The notes below the pieces were generated by a model. The model was not told where the DNA came from. It worked only from the letters and a program-made list of their open reading frames with translations, and did no database searches. DNA of 64,000 nucleotides from Odiellus spinosus (taxonomy: Eukaryota > Arthropoda > Arachnida > Opiliones > Phalangiidae), in NCBI GenBank assembly GCA_963920705.1, contig OY987226.1, forward strand, positions 12,340,501 through 12,404,500, given 5' to 3'. Position numbers and translations under genes: made by a program. The stretch's first letter is position 1. Each line of letters opens with the position of its first letter. This document shows positions 34,413-45,833 of the stretch, piece after piece.

Positions 34413-37400
34413 CATCTTGACAAGGGGTGCCCACCCCCAAAACCCCCCCTACCACTCTTTCAAACAGCCACCTACTAAAATGATAAGGGATTTCTCCTTG
34501 GTCTGAGCCCCCAAAGCGTCCCTCTAACCCTAACCCTAAACCACCCCCTGTCGAAAGAAGCGTGCCACGAGATTGCTGGTCCCTTCTACCGTAAAAGGCA
34601 AAATTTTAATCGCTTGGCTGACGAGAAAGTTTCCTTTGTCCTAACAACGTTGTCCTCCACCACCCTGCCTGCCCCCCAACACACACACGCACAAACCAAG
34701 GCCTAACCCTAACATCATCTTCCACCCATCTTCCCTCTCTCCTTCGCGTACTCTGGTGCACTCTGGTTGGTTCACTCTGGCGCACTCTTTTCCTAGCGCT
34801 CTGGACGCGAGGTTTTGGGGCTCGGGATCCCTTGAGCGTAAGAAAAATATAGCTTTGTCGGAGCTCTCAGACATGTTATTTAGTTAGTAATTTTTAGCCT
34901 TCTCCCTTAAACCCTCGCTCAACCTCTAGGTCTACCCTTTACTTCGCCTCCCCTGTCGCTTAGCCATCTCTGGTGAAGTGCTCTTTTGGCTGTTTCGTAA
35001 GAAGGATGAGTTCGGGGTATTCTGATAAACAAGCTCCAAAATTGATGTTTTGTTGTCTTTTAGTGGAGTCCCTCGCTTTTACCGAGGTTTTTCTTTTTTT
35101 TTTTTTTTTTTTTTTTTTGATGCTACTCCAGGCTCTTAAAGAATTTTCCCTCCTCGTTCAGGTTGTGGCGTTTTAATTAAGAGTTCTACTTCTTCCCCTT
35201 AAACCAAAATGATTTTCTTTTTTCGTCTTAAAGTTTGATATTAATAATCTTTATTATGACGTGGCTGACCCCGTGTACTGTTTATGTTAGTATTACGGAT
35301 AGAATTATGTCATTTTCTATGGCGCCTGTACAAGTGTTCTAACCGTATAGCTTCAAAGTTCAGAGTGAAGATGACATTCAGGGGTTAATTTTTATTTAAT
35401 TTTTAGGAAAGTTATGATTGTGCGATTTTAAAACCACATTTAAAAATTTATATTTAAGGCTTGAATTAATTATTAGAATTTAAAAAAAAATATTAGTAAA
35501 TTCTTAAATTTTTAAATTTACTATTTGAATTTGTTTTGAACATTTCCTTTAAGCTTTAACCAATTTCCCAATCGTCTAGAAATCACCACCTAACTAATAA
35601 TATTTCTAACAACCAATAAAGATTAATAACATAAAATTATTTAAACCTTTTGACCAATTTTAGTTTCCCAACACATAAAATAACACAACCTATAATAAAC
35701 AAGGGTGCTTTCACCTAAATTTTCTAAAAATAACTTGGGCCTTGGCTCATAAAAATATGGCATCTTCACACATATATAACAACCGCAGAGCGAAAAACTC
35801 CCCAGGCTCAAAACCCCAGAAAAAAAAATATATAATAAAAAATAAAACCCACAAATTTAGTGCATCAAGGTGCAAGCAACTCCAGAATACACCGCGTCGT
35901 ACCAAAGCTTATATTTTCATTGATAATAAAAGACACTGCGTGGCACTCGTTTCCCTTCCGCCCTTCCACCAGAAAAAAAACCAACCACAATAATACCAGG
36001 TCTTTTCCCAGGCTCACCCAAAAATGGCCAAACCAGGCAGGCAAGATTTTTCGCGTAACCGTCTCTTTTCTAGCTCCATCAAATAATAACCCTGGCTATT
36101 TTGCTTTACTACCTTCGGAAACTTTTATATCTTAGTTACGACTACACAATGGTTTGGTTATTACGAGAGGGGCACGTGCAGATAAGCCCCACCCTTTCCA
36201 CCAAACACCCCTACCCTCAAAAAATAAAATACTGGAGGCTCGCTAGGACTATACACCAGCGTTTACCAACACAAAACAACAAGAGAAAAGCCTTTTCCCG
36301 TGCTATATTTACTGGTTGGGTGGGTTGCGGTGGTTGTATCTAGAAACGTTAATAGATTTAGAAACTATATAGTGTGAAAGGTATGTCGGATGGAGTGACG
36401 TCATTAGAACACGTAACACTTTGATTTAATTATGATAATTAAGAAGAATTGGAGGGAAATGATAAAATAATAGATCGTGTTTAAAATTTCGAATACGTTT
36501 CTTCAAATAACTTGAAAATCTTTCAATGTATTTGTCTTTAATCAAGTAACTAAGTTCAATGAATATTATCCTTAATTTAACTTTATATTTGATGGTTCAA
36601 TTACATTGTATAGAAAATATTTGTCTAATTTTAATTATAATAAAGTTATATTAAAAGCCTAAAATGCAGGAAAACCTGATGGTTCCTTTAGTAAATTCAA
36701 ATAAAGTACCGCTTCATACACGTTAGTTCAAATACGTTAAACATAGTATCTCGTCTTCATAATTTCATTCGACTTCTACGATGGAATACTACTCAATATT
36801 AACAAAAGTACCAATTTCCACTGAAATTTCACTACGGCTTAGCTTCATAGGTATTATCTGTAACAATACGAACGTTATCTATGCCCCCAAAACTGGCTCA
36901 TCGCGGAAATAGGGGGCTTTTACAAAAATTTCCCTTTTATAAGACGTATGCACGTATCGCTTCCAACCCCCTCCAAAACCATTTTTCCCCCATTTTAGTT
37001 TTTTTTTTACTCCGTTCTTGCCCCACCGCTAGTGTACTCGGAGCTATTCGCTCGATGTTGTTACGTAGCCCGAGAAAAACTGGGTCTGCTCTGCCTAGCC
37101 GCGTTCGAGGCTCTCCTACCCCTCTTTAATATCGCATTTTCCCAAATGTGTCCGATACCGTATCCAAGATAAAAGCCCATCTCTCTGAGTGGAAGGCCAT
37201 TATTACCCAATCAAAGTAACGACGTGGATTCCATGCCTTCCCCCTACGTCTTTTTTTACACCCCCACCAAGGTTTGCCCCCTTCCAAATACAGAATGAGT
37301 TTTCATCGCGGATGAGGCCTTTTTCAATAAAATCCTAAGCCTTGGTTTTTATGTATACTGTGGTTGGATAATGATTGGTTTGGTTGTGTTTTCGTCAGTA

Positions 37401-37690
37401 CCATCTCTTTTTCTTTTAAGAAAAGAAGGGCTATTGTAGATTTCTCTATTTTCTTCAACACTAAACGAAGAGAGAATGCAACACGACAACAAGTGATTTT
37501 CTTCCGATTCTTTATCGTTACAATAGGCCTGATTCACTAAGCTAGAAATCAATACGAAACTAAATCGAAAAGTAGGCTTAACAATGATCCATATATAGTC
37601 CCCTAATCAGGAGAGAAGAGCGCAGTTTATTACGACAGCAAAACGTTTCAAATAAGCCTTAATGGTAACCCTAATGATAAGAAATACCAA
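34413..37690. other. Gene-free sequence
   Basis: No supported gene. A C-rich stretch at 34430-34545 includes CTAACCCTAACCCTAAACC at 34524-34542, two to three units like the TTAGGG telomere repeat. A T run lies at 35094-35118 and TGACGTCA at 36396-36403. The overlapping open frames at 35742-36343 show no domains. Confidence 0.6.
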
Positions 37691-38335
37691 AGCATGTAAG
37701 CATACGATAAAAAATACTAACGCATACGATAAAAATACTAATTCGTACGATAAAAAATACTAACGCATACGATAAAAAATACTAACGCATACGATAAAAA
37801 TACTAACGCATACGATAAAAATACTAACGCATACGATAAAAAATACTAATTCGTACGATAAAAAATACTAATTCGTACGATAAAAAATACTAATTCGTAC
37901 GATAAAAAATACTAATTCGTACGATAATAAATACTAATTCGTACGATAATAAATACTAATTCGTACGATAATAAATACTAACGGGTACGATAATAAATAC
38001 TAACGGGTACGATAATAAATACTAACGGGTACGATAATAAATACTAACGGGTACGATAATAAATACTAACGGGTACGATAATAAATACTAACGGGTACGA
38101 TAATAAATACTAACGGGTACGATAATAAATACTAACGGGTACGATAAAAATACGCATACTATAATAATACTAAAGCATAAGGATAATAATAATAAAGCAT
38201 GGGGATAATAATACTAAAGCATAGGGATAATAATACTAAAGCATAGGGATAATAATACTAAAAGCACGAAAATAATACTAAAAGCACGATAATAATACTA
38301 AAAGTAGGATAATAATACTAAAAGCCCAATAATAA
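37691..38335. repeat. 22-bp minisatellite in three homogenised blocks
   Basis: About 21 copies of a 21-22-bp unit, ACGATAAAAAATACTA plus a six-base variable word. The word is mostly ACGCAT in the first seven copies, ATTCGT in copies 8-13, and ACGGGT in copies 14-21, where the A run also changes to ATAATAA. After about 38150 the unit decays into AAGCATAGGGATAATAATACT and then shorter forms to about 38335. Block-wise variants suggest local unequal exchange or slippage. No spacers, so not a CRISPR. Confidence 0.92.
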
Positions 38336-39205
38336 CTTTAGTATGGAGTTCATTTCATATTCTGATTGAAATGATATTTTTTTTTAAACCAGTTTATTAA
38401 ATGTAATTGTCTCTTAGGGGTTAAAGGAATCTCTCGTGACATAGTATTGAATTTTCTGTTTTAGGCACCACGTTATTTTTTCTCCTCCGCACGAGCACTT
38501 TCATTTTCAAGAACAATGTCTATCCTCTATATTCTATGCTATTCTCTGTCCAGGGAAATTGGCCTAATGAAGTTGATACGAAGTGAAAGAGAGAAATCGT
38601 TTAGAAATATACCTTCTTTAACAGCGAATATAGGAAAGGGAAACACTGCTTTACTTTTTTTTTTAGAAGACCAGAGAGACGGAATGGAGTTTTGAGAGTA
38701 ATAAAATGGGAATTAAGACTTTGCATGAAACTCTGGGGGTTGATTTTTTTCAGTTTAGGTTGGTTTTATTGTGGATGATATTAGGCTTAGCGCTTGAAAT
38801 GTGTTATTCCGCACTGTGCGTAATTAACTTTTTTTTTATCATTCCTTATTTTATCTTTTGGTGAGGGTTTTTCTAATTGTAATTAATATTGTTTCTGGTA
38901 CAGGAGTACGTCATTGTCGCCCGGGTTTTCTAATGGGATTTGCAAGAGGGCGGTTGACGTTATTCTGAAAGGTTCAAATGGTTTAAGGTAAAAGTTTTTC
39001 GTCTTTCTGGGATTTAATTTGTTTTGGAATTGAAAAGGATTTTCGTAGTAATTCACTAATTCGAGCTCTTTATTAATAAATTGCCATTCATAAAAGATTT
39101 CGCTCGCGTTGCATTTTGTTGATTTGTTTTTGTTAAAATTAAGGTTATTTATATATTTTTAAATGTATCTGAAGCTTATTTGTTCAAAATAAAACTAGAT
39201 TCAAG
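38336..39205. other. Gene-free sequence
   Basis: A/T-rich with short T runs. No supported gene or repeat. Confidence 0.6.
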
Positions 39206-39440
39206 CCTATTTGGTTCAGAAAAATCTTTAGATCGAAGTTCAATTGGTCAGAAAATCTTTAGATTTAAGTTCAATTGGTCAGAAAAAATCATTAGATTGA
39301 AGTTCAATTGGTCAGAAAAATCTTTAGATTGAAGTTCATTTCGTAAGATCGAATTTCGTCAGAAACACCTTTAGCTCGAAGTGCATTGTTCAAAAAAGGT
39401 TTTAAAAAATTAATATGGCCAGAAAAACCTTCAGATCGAA
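39206..39440. repeat. Tandem repeat, 31-33 bp unit
   Basis: Units of the form GTTCAATTGGTCAGAAAA then TCTTTAGATTGAA occur about four times between 39213 and 39340 at 31-33-bp spacing. Two or three more diverged units with CAGAAA and AGCTCGAAG follow to about 39440. Non-coding. Confidence 0.8.
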
Positions 39441-40220
39441 GTTTGGTAAACTCGAAATAAAATTTTCTATGATAAAACATGTACGTATCTCATATTTATT
39501 TAAAAATTTGCAATCATTATACAGTATTCTCCTCTGAGCTTTAAGCATGCAAGCAGCATCAAATCCAAATATCAAAAATATGAGATTCAGAGTTGAAAGA
39601 AAATGGAATGAGAGAGAGATAGAGATGGAGGGAAGAAGAGAAAGAGAAAAAGATGCGGGAGAAAATTCGAGATGAGGATGGTATAAAATGGTAAAGAACT
39701 TTTTAACTGGGTGGGGAGAACTTGGGTGCCTATTCCATTTGTCTGGTGGCTTTGTGGCCGAGATGATTTTATACCCCAGCCATCCTCCATATCCTCTTTA
39801 AAAAAAACCCCAGCCTTTATCCAACCCAAAACCTTTATGAGAGTCTAAAGGCTTTCTATCCACGAATCGTCAAAACAATATAACCAAACGCTACTTTTCA
39901 TCAACGTAATTTAACATAGTGTATCATTCCGCATTATAAATTACAGTTATATTATCATATCCTTTACTATAGCATCCAGTAGGAGCATCTCTATAGCTCC
40001 CCCATAACCCCTCCATATTTTGAAACCAAGGCAAGGCCAGCAACGTTATACACATTTTTTGGGGCAACGCCGTTCGCGGGCTCTAATGTGAAATCCATTA
40101 AGGTTGAGCTTGTTTTTGGCAGTTTTTTCTTTACACTCCCCCCCCCCTCCATGTCTTTACTGTACTTTTTTCTTTGAGACCCACAGCGCGTTAGCCAGAA
40201 CTGTGGCAATGCTTTTTCTT
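39441..40220. other. Gene-free sequence
   Basis: A GA-rich tract lies at 39598-39655. The short minus-strand frames here are low complexity. No gene supported. Confidence 0.6.
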
Positions 40221-40252
40221 TTTGGCGGGAAGTTTTACGCGGGAAAGTGTAG

Positions 40253-40285
<33 letters not shown>

Positions 40286-40300
40286 GTGGGAAAAAATATT
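40221..40300. repeat. E2F-like word, T(30) run and GGTGGGAA junction
   Basis: TTTGGCGGGAA at 40221-40231 precedes a 30-base T run (40255-40284), followed by GGTGGGAA and an ATATTTG word. The T-run junction repeats that at 13332-13375 and may be the tail of a retroposed sequence on the minus strand. Confidence 0.5.
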
Positions 40301-42208
40301 TGTGGAGCATTTTTTACCCCTTAAATATATATCCATATAGTAGCCGCGAAAAACCTATCATTTCGAAGCGACGGGTCTACTCTTATCACGCGTGTTCAGA
40401 GAATAACAATGAATGAAGCGATGTTAAGGGGAAGAGAGATATTCAGGGTTTGAAGTGGTTAAAAATACCCCTTATTTGATTTCCACTGTATTATTTCTCA
40501 ATCCGTGGATATATTACGTACGCCATGGCAATCTTACACTGTATTAAAAAATGTATGTAGAAAAGGTAGTATTATACCGTAACATATACCCATTCTTAGA
40601 CTGCAACCACTCTAGTTTTGGCGGGAAACTCGCGCGAACCTTTCATTCAATCTCTCGCGCGCGCTTAACCACGTTTTTGGGTTTTACTATATTTTTTAAC
40701 TTCAATTATGACCACTATCAACGCCAAATCCGATACCAAACGGGGTACCTTCTTAAATCACGACTAAAAGCTTTTGTGTACGGTAAAGATTCAAGATGCG
40801 AAAACTATTGCATGATGTCGGTAGCGTCTCGAGCGAAAATGTTTCAACTGTAAGATGATGGACGAATAGGAAAGCCGCTTTGGGTAGCTGCTGTAGGCCC
40901 CAACGCAAAATATCCTTTCGATGCGCGCTTTTACTCGGCTCGATGGGTCCTCGTAGTTTGTAGCGAACTTGGAATAACCATTCTTTCATATAAAACTAGG
41001 TTTAAAATCGAGGTTTCTCGGGTTGTAAATGTAACGTAGAAGCTCCTTCGCACCAACGCGTTGGATTCCGCGACCGAGAAAATGTAAGCGCGGGGTTTCC
41101 AAGGACTATTCTCTCTCGCTTTTGCCTTGTTTGGGGTCATCAGACATGATGGAGGACGCGAGTTTCGCGTCCAGACGCTGTGGCAACGCGTCCTCTCTAT
41201 CTCCGCTACCCTATTCTCTCTTTCCATCTCTTCAGAAGAGAGTTTTTCGTTCTAGGGGAAAGTAGGGTTGCTCTTCTTGGACCACTCCCCCCCCCCCCCC
41301 CCGAAACATCGTCATCTTTTAAGGAGAGAATCCATTCCTCTTTTTCACAGAATCTTCTTCGCTGCTAGAGACTTATATATCTTTGATTATAGAAACACTC
41401 TCGTTTTATACGCGCTAACCCTTTGCATTTGTATTCTTCCTATTTAAATGTATGAAATTCGAGATGGTTGGGATCGTTTTTTATTATAAAAATAAAAAAA
41501 GGCCGGTACCCAAGGAGGTGTACTAGCGGCAATGCGCCCTCAAAAATAAATAATATACCCTTAAATAAAATTTGGTTTTGCCCTTTATATGCTAACACAC
41601 TTGTAAGTTTGCGCACATACAGAAAGCTGAATCATATTTTATGGATATATTTTCGTATTGTTAGATTATTTTGAAACTCAACTGCCCTTAAAGTATTCGA
41701 AATGGTACACCTTTGGGTTGACATTATCATTTTCTCTCTACAATAGTCACGTGACTATAATGATGACGTAGAAGATTTATAATAAAACATTTCGAAGATG
41801 TTATAAAATATAATTATTACTGTTATGGTATATATTTTGAATAGTTCTTAAAGATATTTCCAAAAATTTCATTTTTCAGAAATTTGTGACACCACTATAT
41901 CTAAAATTGAAATTTTACAGTACTTCGAACTCTAATTTAAATATTTATATTTAAAATAATAACGAGGTTCTTTACTATAAAACAAGACTAATTTAATCGC
42001 GTATTATACTTCAATGTCCAGTTATCCACACCTGCATTGATCTGATCGTTTTACACCACACTACGAGTATATGGCTACATTTCTATATCAGGTCCTTTCA
42101 TATGACGAACCAAATTCGTTTCCGAATTCTAGCATCTTTATATATATTTCCCCATCAGGACCGATTGAAAAATTCCCTACGACCATTCGGGAATAGGTCG
42201 ATCTGGTG
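40301..42208. other. Gene-free sequence with two notable sites
   Basis: No gene supported. TTTGGCGGGAAA at 40617-40628 is a perfect E2F-type 12-mer. ATAGTCACGTGACTAT at 41743-41758 is a perfect 16-bp palindrome around a CACGTG E-box. A 16-base C run lies at 41287-41302. A CG-rich patch lies at about 41030-41200 without a credible frame. Confidence 0.6.
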
Positions 42209-42236
42209 GTCTAACCATTTTCCTGTTAGGTAAGTG
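42209..42236 (+). promoter_or_regulatory. Candidate recursive splice site (zero-length exon), plus strand
   Basis: A CTAAC branch-point-like word (42211-42215) is followed by CATTTTCCTGTTAG and directly by GTAAGTGA, with the junction 42229/42230. Branch point, pyrimidine tract, AG and strong donor are all correctly spaced. It lies on the opposite strand from the two minus-strand candidates. Use in RNA is unproven. Confidence 0.35.
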
Positions 42237-44303
42237 ATGGCTAGTGGGGCGGGCGAGTTACGGAAGAAAAAAAAAAAAGAGGGGGCAGATGATAGAGTTT
42301 ATATACCAGAGGAATCGTAGACATACGAACGTAAATACCGTAACGGTGCTTTGACGATCGGCCATCAACAGTGCAAGACCGCGCGACCAGAACCACCATC
42401 CCGATGTATGGATGCTACATGAGCACTAGCTAGTTTATATATATATATTTTTTCATCCTAGCTAACTCTGGACTCGAGCTTCGTTGAAACGAGAGGAAAG
42501 AAAAATATAGGGGTGGGGGAGGGATACTTAAGAAGCAACCGCAAGAAAATTGAAGTAGAAAGGCTATAGCCATCGTCCAATCGATTTTGATAAAATGGGA
42601 TAGAATCCTGGTAGATGGAAGAGTACTTGGTTTGGCTTGGTTTGGTTGGTGTCTCGAGAAAAACCCAAAACTATTTTCTCTATTACCGCCCGCAAAAGGT
42701 TTTTTTTCTAGCTTCCCCTCTCTCTATCTTTCAATACTCTAATTCCAGATGACTTTACGAAACTATTTTTCCATCTATTAAGTTTAATATTGCGTGTAAA
42801 TCCGCCCAGCTTTCGTTAGTTTTTGCAAACTATCCTGGAACAAAAGTATATAGAGCTTTCTCTCTCTGTGTATCTCTCATCTTCGCTTGAAGATTTCAAA
42901 AAACTACTTCCATCCCTATCTGGTTCAATATCGCGTATTCATTCGCCCTAGCTTACGTTAAGCTGCAAATTATAAATTTAAACAAAAGTACAAGTCTTGA
43001 AACCTTCCTCCTACTTCAAACTTTGCTTTTGAAACCCAAACATCGGTTAAAGTAGTTTGCGTTGCTTCTTTCACATTTTTTTTTTTTTTACTTTTCGCCT
43101 TTTTTTTTACTCTAAAAGCTTGTGGGGCAATACTATAGTCCGAGAGCCAAAATCAGACGGCACTCAGCAACAGATTCTTTTTAACCCAGAAGAATATCGC
43201 GGTGGACTTTAGAGGTTTTTTGGTTGGGTATTGTGGGTGGAAGAACGATTTTTTTCTCCTTTGGTCACCCCCTTGGAGTCGGGCTTCTGTTAAGTGCTTC
43301 GGCCTTTTTTCGGACCTTGGGATTTTTTTGCAGGCTGTGTTTACAAAGACCTTTTTGAGAAGGGCCTCTAGATGGCACATACACATACACGCATTAACTA
43401 AAATAGATGCTGCTGGTTGGTTGGTTGGTTGCTTCGTTTCTTGTAGGCATGGAGAGAAAAAAAAACGGCCAAACTTATACTGGCTTTGGTTGACCAAATA
43501 TTGATTTTATATATTTTTTTTTTTTTCTTTGACCAGCGTCGTTTTACTTTTAAAAAAACACGTTTTTAAGAGTTAAGGCTTAAGTTGGTCAAACACCACT
43601 TTCTCGTTTCAAAGAAAGTTTTTAAATCCTATCGTGTAACGGAAAGGTTAGTTTGACTTGTAAAGTTTCGTGACATCGAAGTCGATTCTTAAGCCTAATT
43701 GCATCATCGTTACTGCGTTTCTTTGTGTCTGCTCAATAATATTTAGGGATAATTGGAGAATATTAATGAGGATTCGAAAAGGAAGCTAAAAATAGCAAAA
43801 GCTTGCCTTCATTTAGACTTTCTTAGAACTTCCAGACTAATTATACGGGGTGTTACTTATGTTAAATCTTAATTTATCTTACTCTAAATATAACATTCTA
43901 TCAAAGAGAGCGAAGCTGGTAAATTAATTAAGATATTTACATGAAAAGGAACTAAACCTAATTAAGAAATCTCTTTACCCAATCTCAAAACAGCCAATCC
44001 GAACTAATATATTTTAAAAGGGATTAAGCCTAATCAAAAAAAAAAAAAAAAAAAAGTGAACAAAAGTTTCACAAAATATACCAAAACTTTCTATCTAAGC
44101 TTAAGCATTTCGCTTATATCTTATTTAATACAATTTTTCAAAAACGATAATCAACCTTATAAATTATTTGATGAGGATCAGAAAGTCAATTGAGGTAAAA
44201 TTCAATGTTTATCATATTACAATCCCTTTATATCTACGGTGTTTAAAATATCGTTAATATCAGATACTCAGAAAAACGCTCAGTTCTTCCCTCTTCTCTT
44301 AGC
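42237..44303. other. Gene-free sequence
   Basis: No supported gene. A T run lies near 43511-43526 and a 20-base A run at 44036-44055. Overlapping open frames on both strands at 43153-43504 have no recognisable domain. Confidence 0.6.
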
Positions 44304-44325
44304 CGTTACGTCAGCTGATGTAACG
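44304..44325. repeat. 22-bp imperfect palindrome with CAGCTG centre
   Basis: CGTTAC-G-TCAGCTGA-T-GTAACG is self-complementary except for one symmetric mismatch pair. The centre is a CAGCTG E-box. It could bind a dimeric factor. Confidence 0.7.
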
Positions 44326-44905
44326 AGTAAAGAATGAGGTCGAAAATCCGTTGTGGTTGATGATGAGAATAAGCGAGGTTGTCAGCCAACCCTAGGATGG
44401 GGAGGAGGGGATGACTTTTCCCCGTGACTATAACATTTCTTCATCCGCTCTTTCTCAATCTCCAGCTTTCTCGAGCTTCTTCATCATCTTGAGCTTCTCT
44501 CAGCCTCTTCCCATCCTTCTATCCTTCCTTAATCCGTGTGGCTAATTTCCTAAACCGTCGACAAAAACCGTTTTAAAATAATGACGTATTATGGACCATT
44601 TTGCCAAGCCCCGATATTAATCTTCCAAAACACAGTTCCACGCAGAGTTCAAAACTGATGAGGGAAGTCGCGAAAGAGAAGCGTGAGAGGAATTTGATCC
44701 CGGTCACGTGATGGGATGAGGATCTAGGATGAGAAGGATGTCCGGATAGATTGAGAAAGTGAGAGAGGGGGAGGGGTGATACGAGAGAATGTGGGCAACA
44801 AAATAAGATAATACCAAAAACTAGTCCGGGACAGTATCATCGCACCAAGAAGAGATTTCTTGCCAATTCTTTTCTTTCGTTCTACTCTTTGATAGTTGTT
44901 TGATA
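44326..44905. other. Gene-free sequence
   Basis: CT-rich then mixed sequence with GA-rich tracts. No gene supported. Confidence 0.6.
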
Positions 44906-44907
44906 TA

Positions 44908-45102
44908 CAGGGTGTTTCTGAACTAAAATTCTACCCGAGCAATATACTGGTTTTATAGCGATAGGGTGAAAGTCAGGTACAGTCTAAAATACGAGCTGAA
45001 GAGCAAAGAACTCAATATATTTAATATTCTAATATCTTTTTAAATTCTTTCAAATCATCTTTTAAATTCACGAAATATTGTAAATAATTTGTTAGCACCC
45101 TG
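44908..45102. mobile_element. TA-flanked miniature element, 195 bp
   Basis: CAGGGTG at 44908-44914 is the inverse of CACCCTG at 45096-45102, and a TA dinucleotide flanks each end (44906-44907 and 45103-45104). Short CAGGG termini with a TA duplication suit a small Tc1/mariner-type non-autonomous element. The terminal repeat is only 7 bp (9 with the TA), so chance is not excluded. The same CAGGGTGTTTC word occurs alone at about 62880. No coding sequence. Confidence 0.5.
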
Positions 45103-45104
45103 TA

Positions 45105-45687
45105 CAGTTTCTCTCTGTCTCGATACTTTTCCACGCAACCCATATTTGGAGACGCTTTTTCGTGGTTGTCTTTCTCTTGACGGCGGGAGGGAGACTTCTA
45201 GATGATGAATGACGTCGGTCTTGGACTGGACGTCGCGCGAATCAAGGCCGCCAAGGCATAGCTATATCACAGATCCCCTAGAGTGCATCCATGGCGATGC
45301 TTTTTCATCTACCACGATTCAATTCCGCCTTGAATACGTTAACAGGCTAGAAGCTAGCCCTACAATTTATCTCTAAGTATAGTCGTAGTGATATATGGTG
45401 GCGTAACTTTCCAACAAGTAACGAATGGAGTTTGAAAAATAGTCGATAGGGGCTCACTTTCGTTCGTGTGTTGCTGGATACTTTTCCTTTAGTGATAAAC
45501 CTATACTAGAATTGACCAGAATATACTCGCGCCAATCTCAATTCTCTTATTTTCACGGTTTCTTTGTTTTTCTTGGGATTACCCCGGTAAGACCACTACC
45601 CCAGTCGTGCTGGTGTGTTTGGTTAAGATATCAAAAATAACAAGTTATTGGGAAGTCCATGGAAAATTCGTCCAATCAAGCGGTTAA
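45105..45687. other. Gene-free sequence
   Basis: No supported gene or repeat. Confidence 0.55.
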
Positions 45688-45833
45688 TTTTTTCTAGCTT
45701 ATTATACCCACTTCAGACGAGGCGTAATTAGCCGGTTTAATCAGATTTAACCGACGTTTACATAGCCTTCTCAACTAAATCTGATTAAACCTCGGTTAAT
45801 TATGCCTCGTCTGAAGAAGGTAATTAGAAAAAA
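45688..45833. repeat. Hairpin / foldback element with about 39-bp arms
   Basis: Positions 45711-45748 pair with 45777-45816 around a 28-base loop. The arms read CTTCAGACGAGGC, then a TAATTA block, then GTTTAATCAGATTT. The two substitutions between arms become G-U pairs in a plus-strand RNA, leaving only a 2-base bulge. The outer TTTTTTCTA (45688-45696) and TAGAAAAAAG (45825-45834) extend the stem with gaps. It is either a miniature element or a precursor-like RNA hairpin. Confidence 0.7.

Noticed and set aside
34524-34542. Telomere-like CCCTAA repeats
   Set aside because: Fewer than three units; too short to mean an interstitial telomere.
37691-38335. Regular short repeats as a CRISPR array
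   Set aside because: Units abut with no unique spacers, and the surrounding DNA is eukaryotic.
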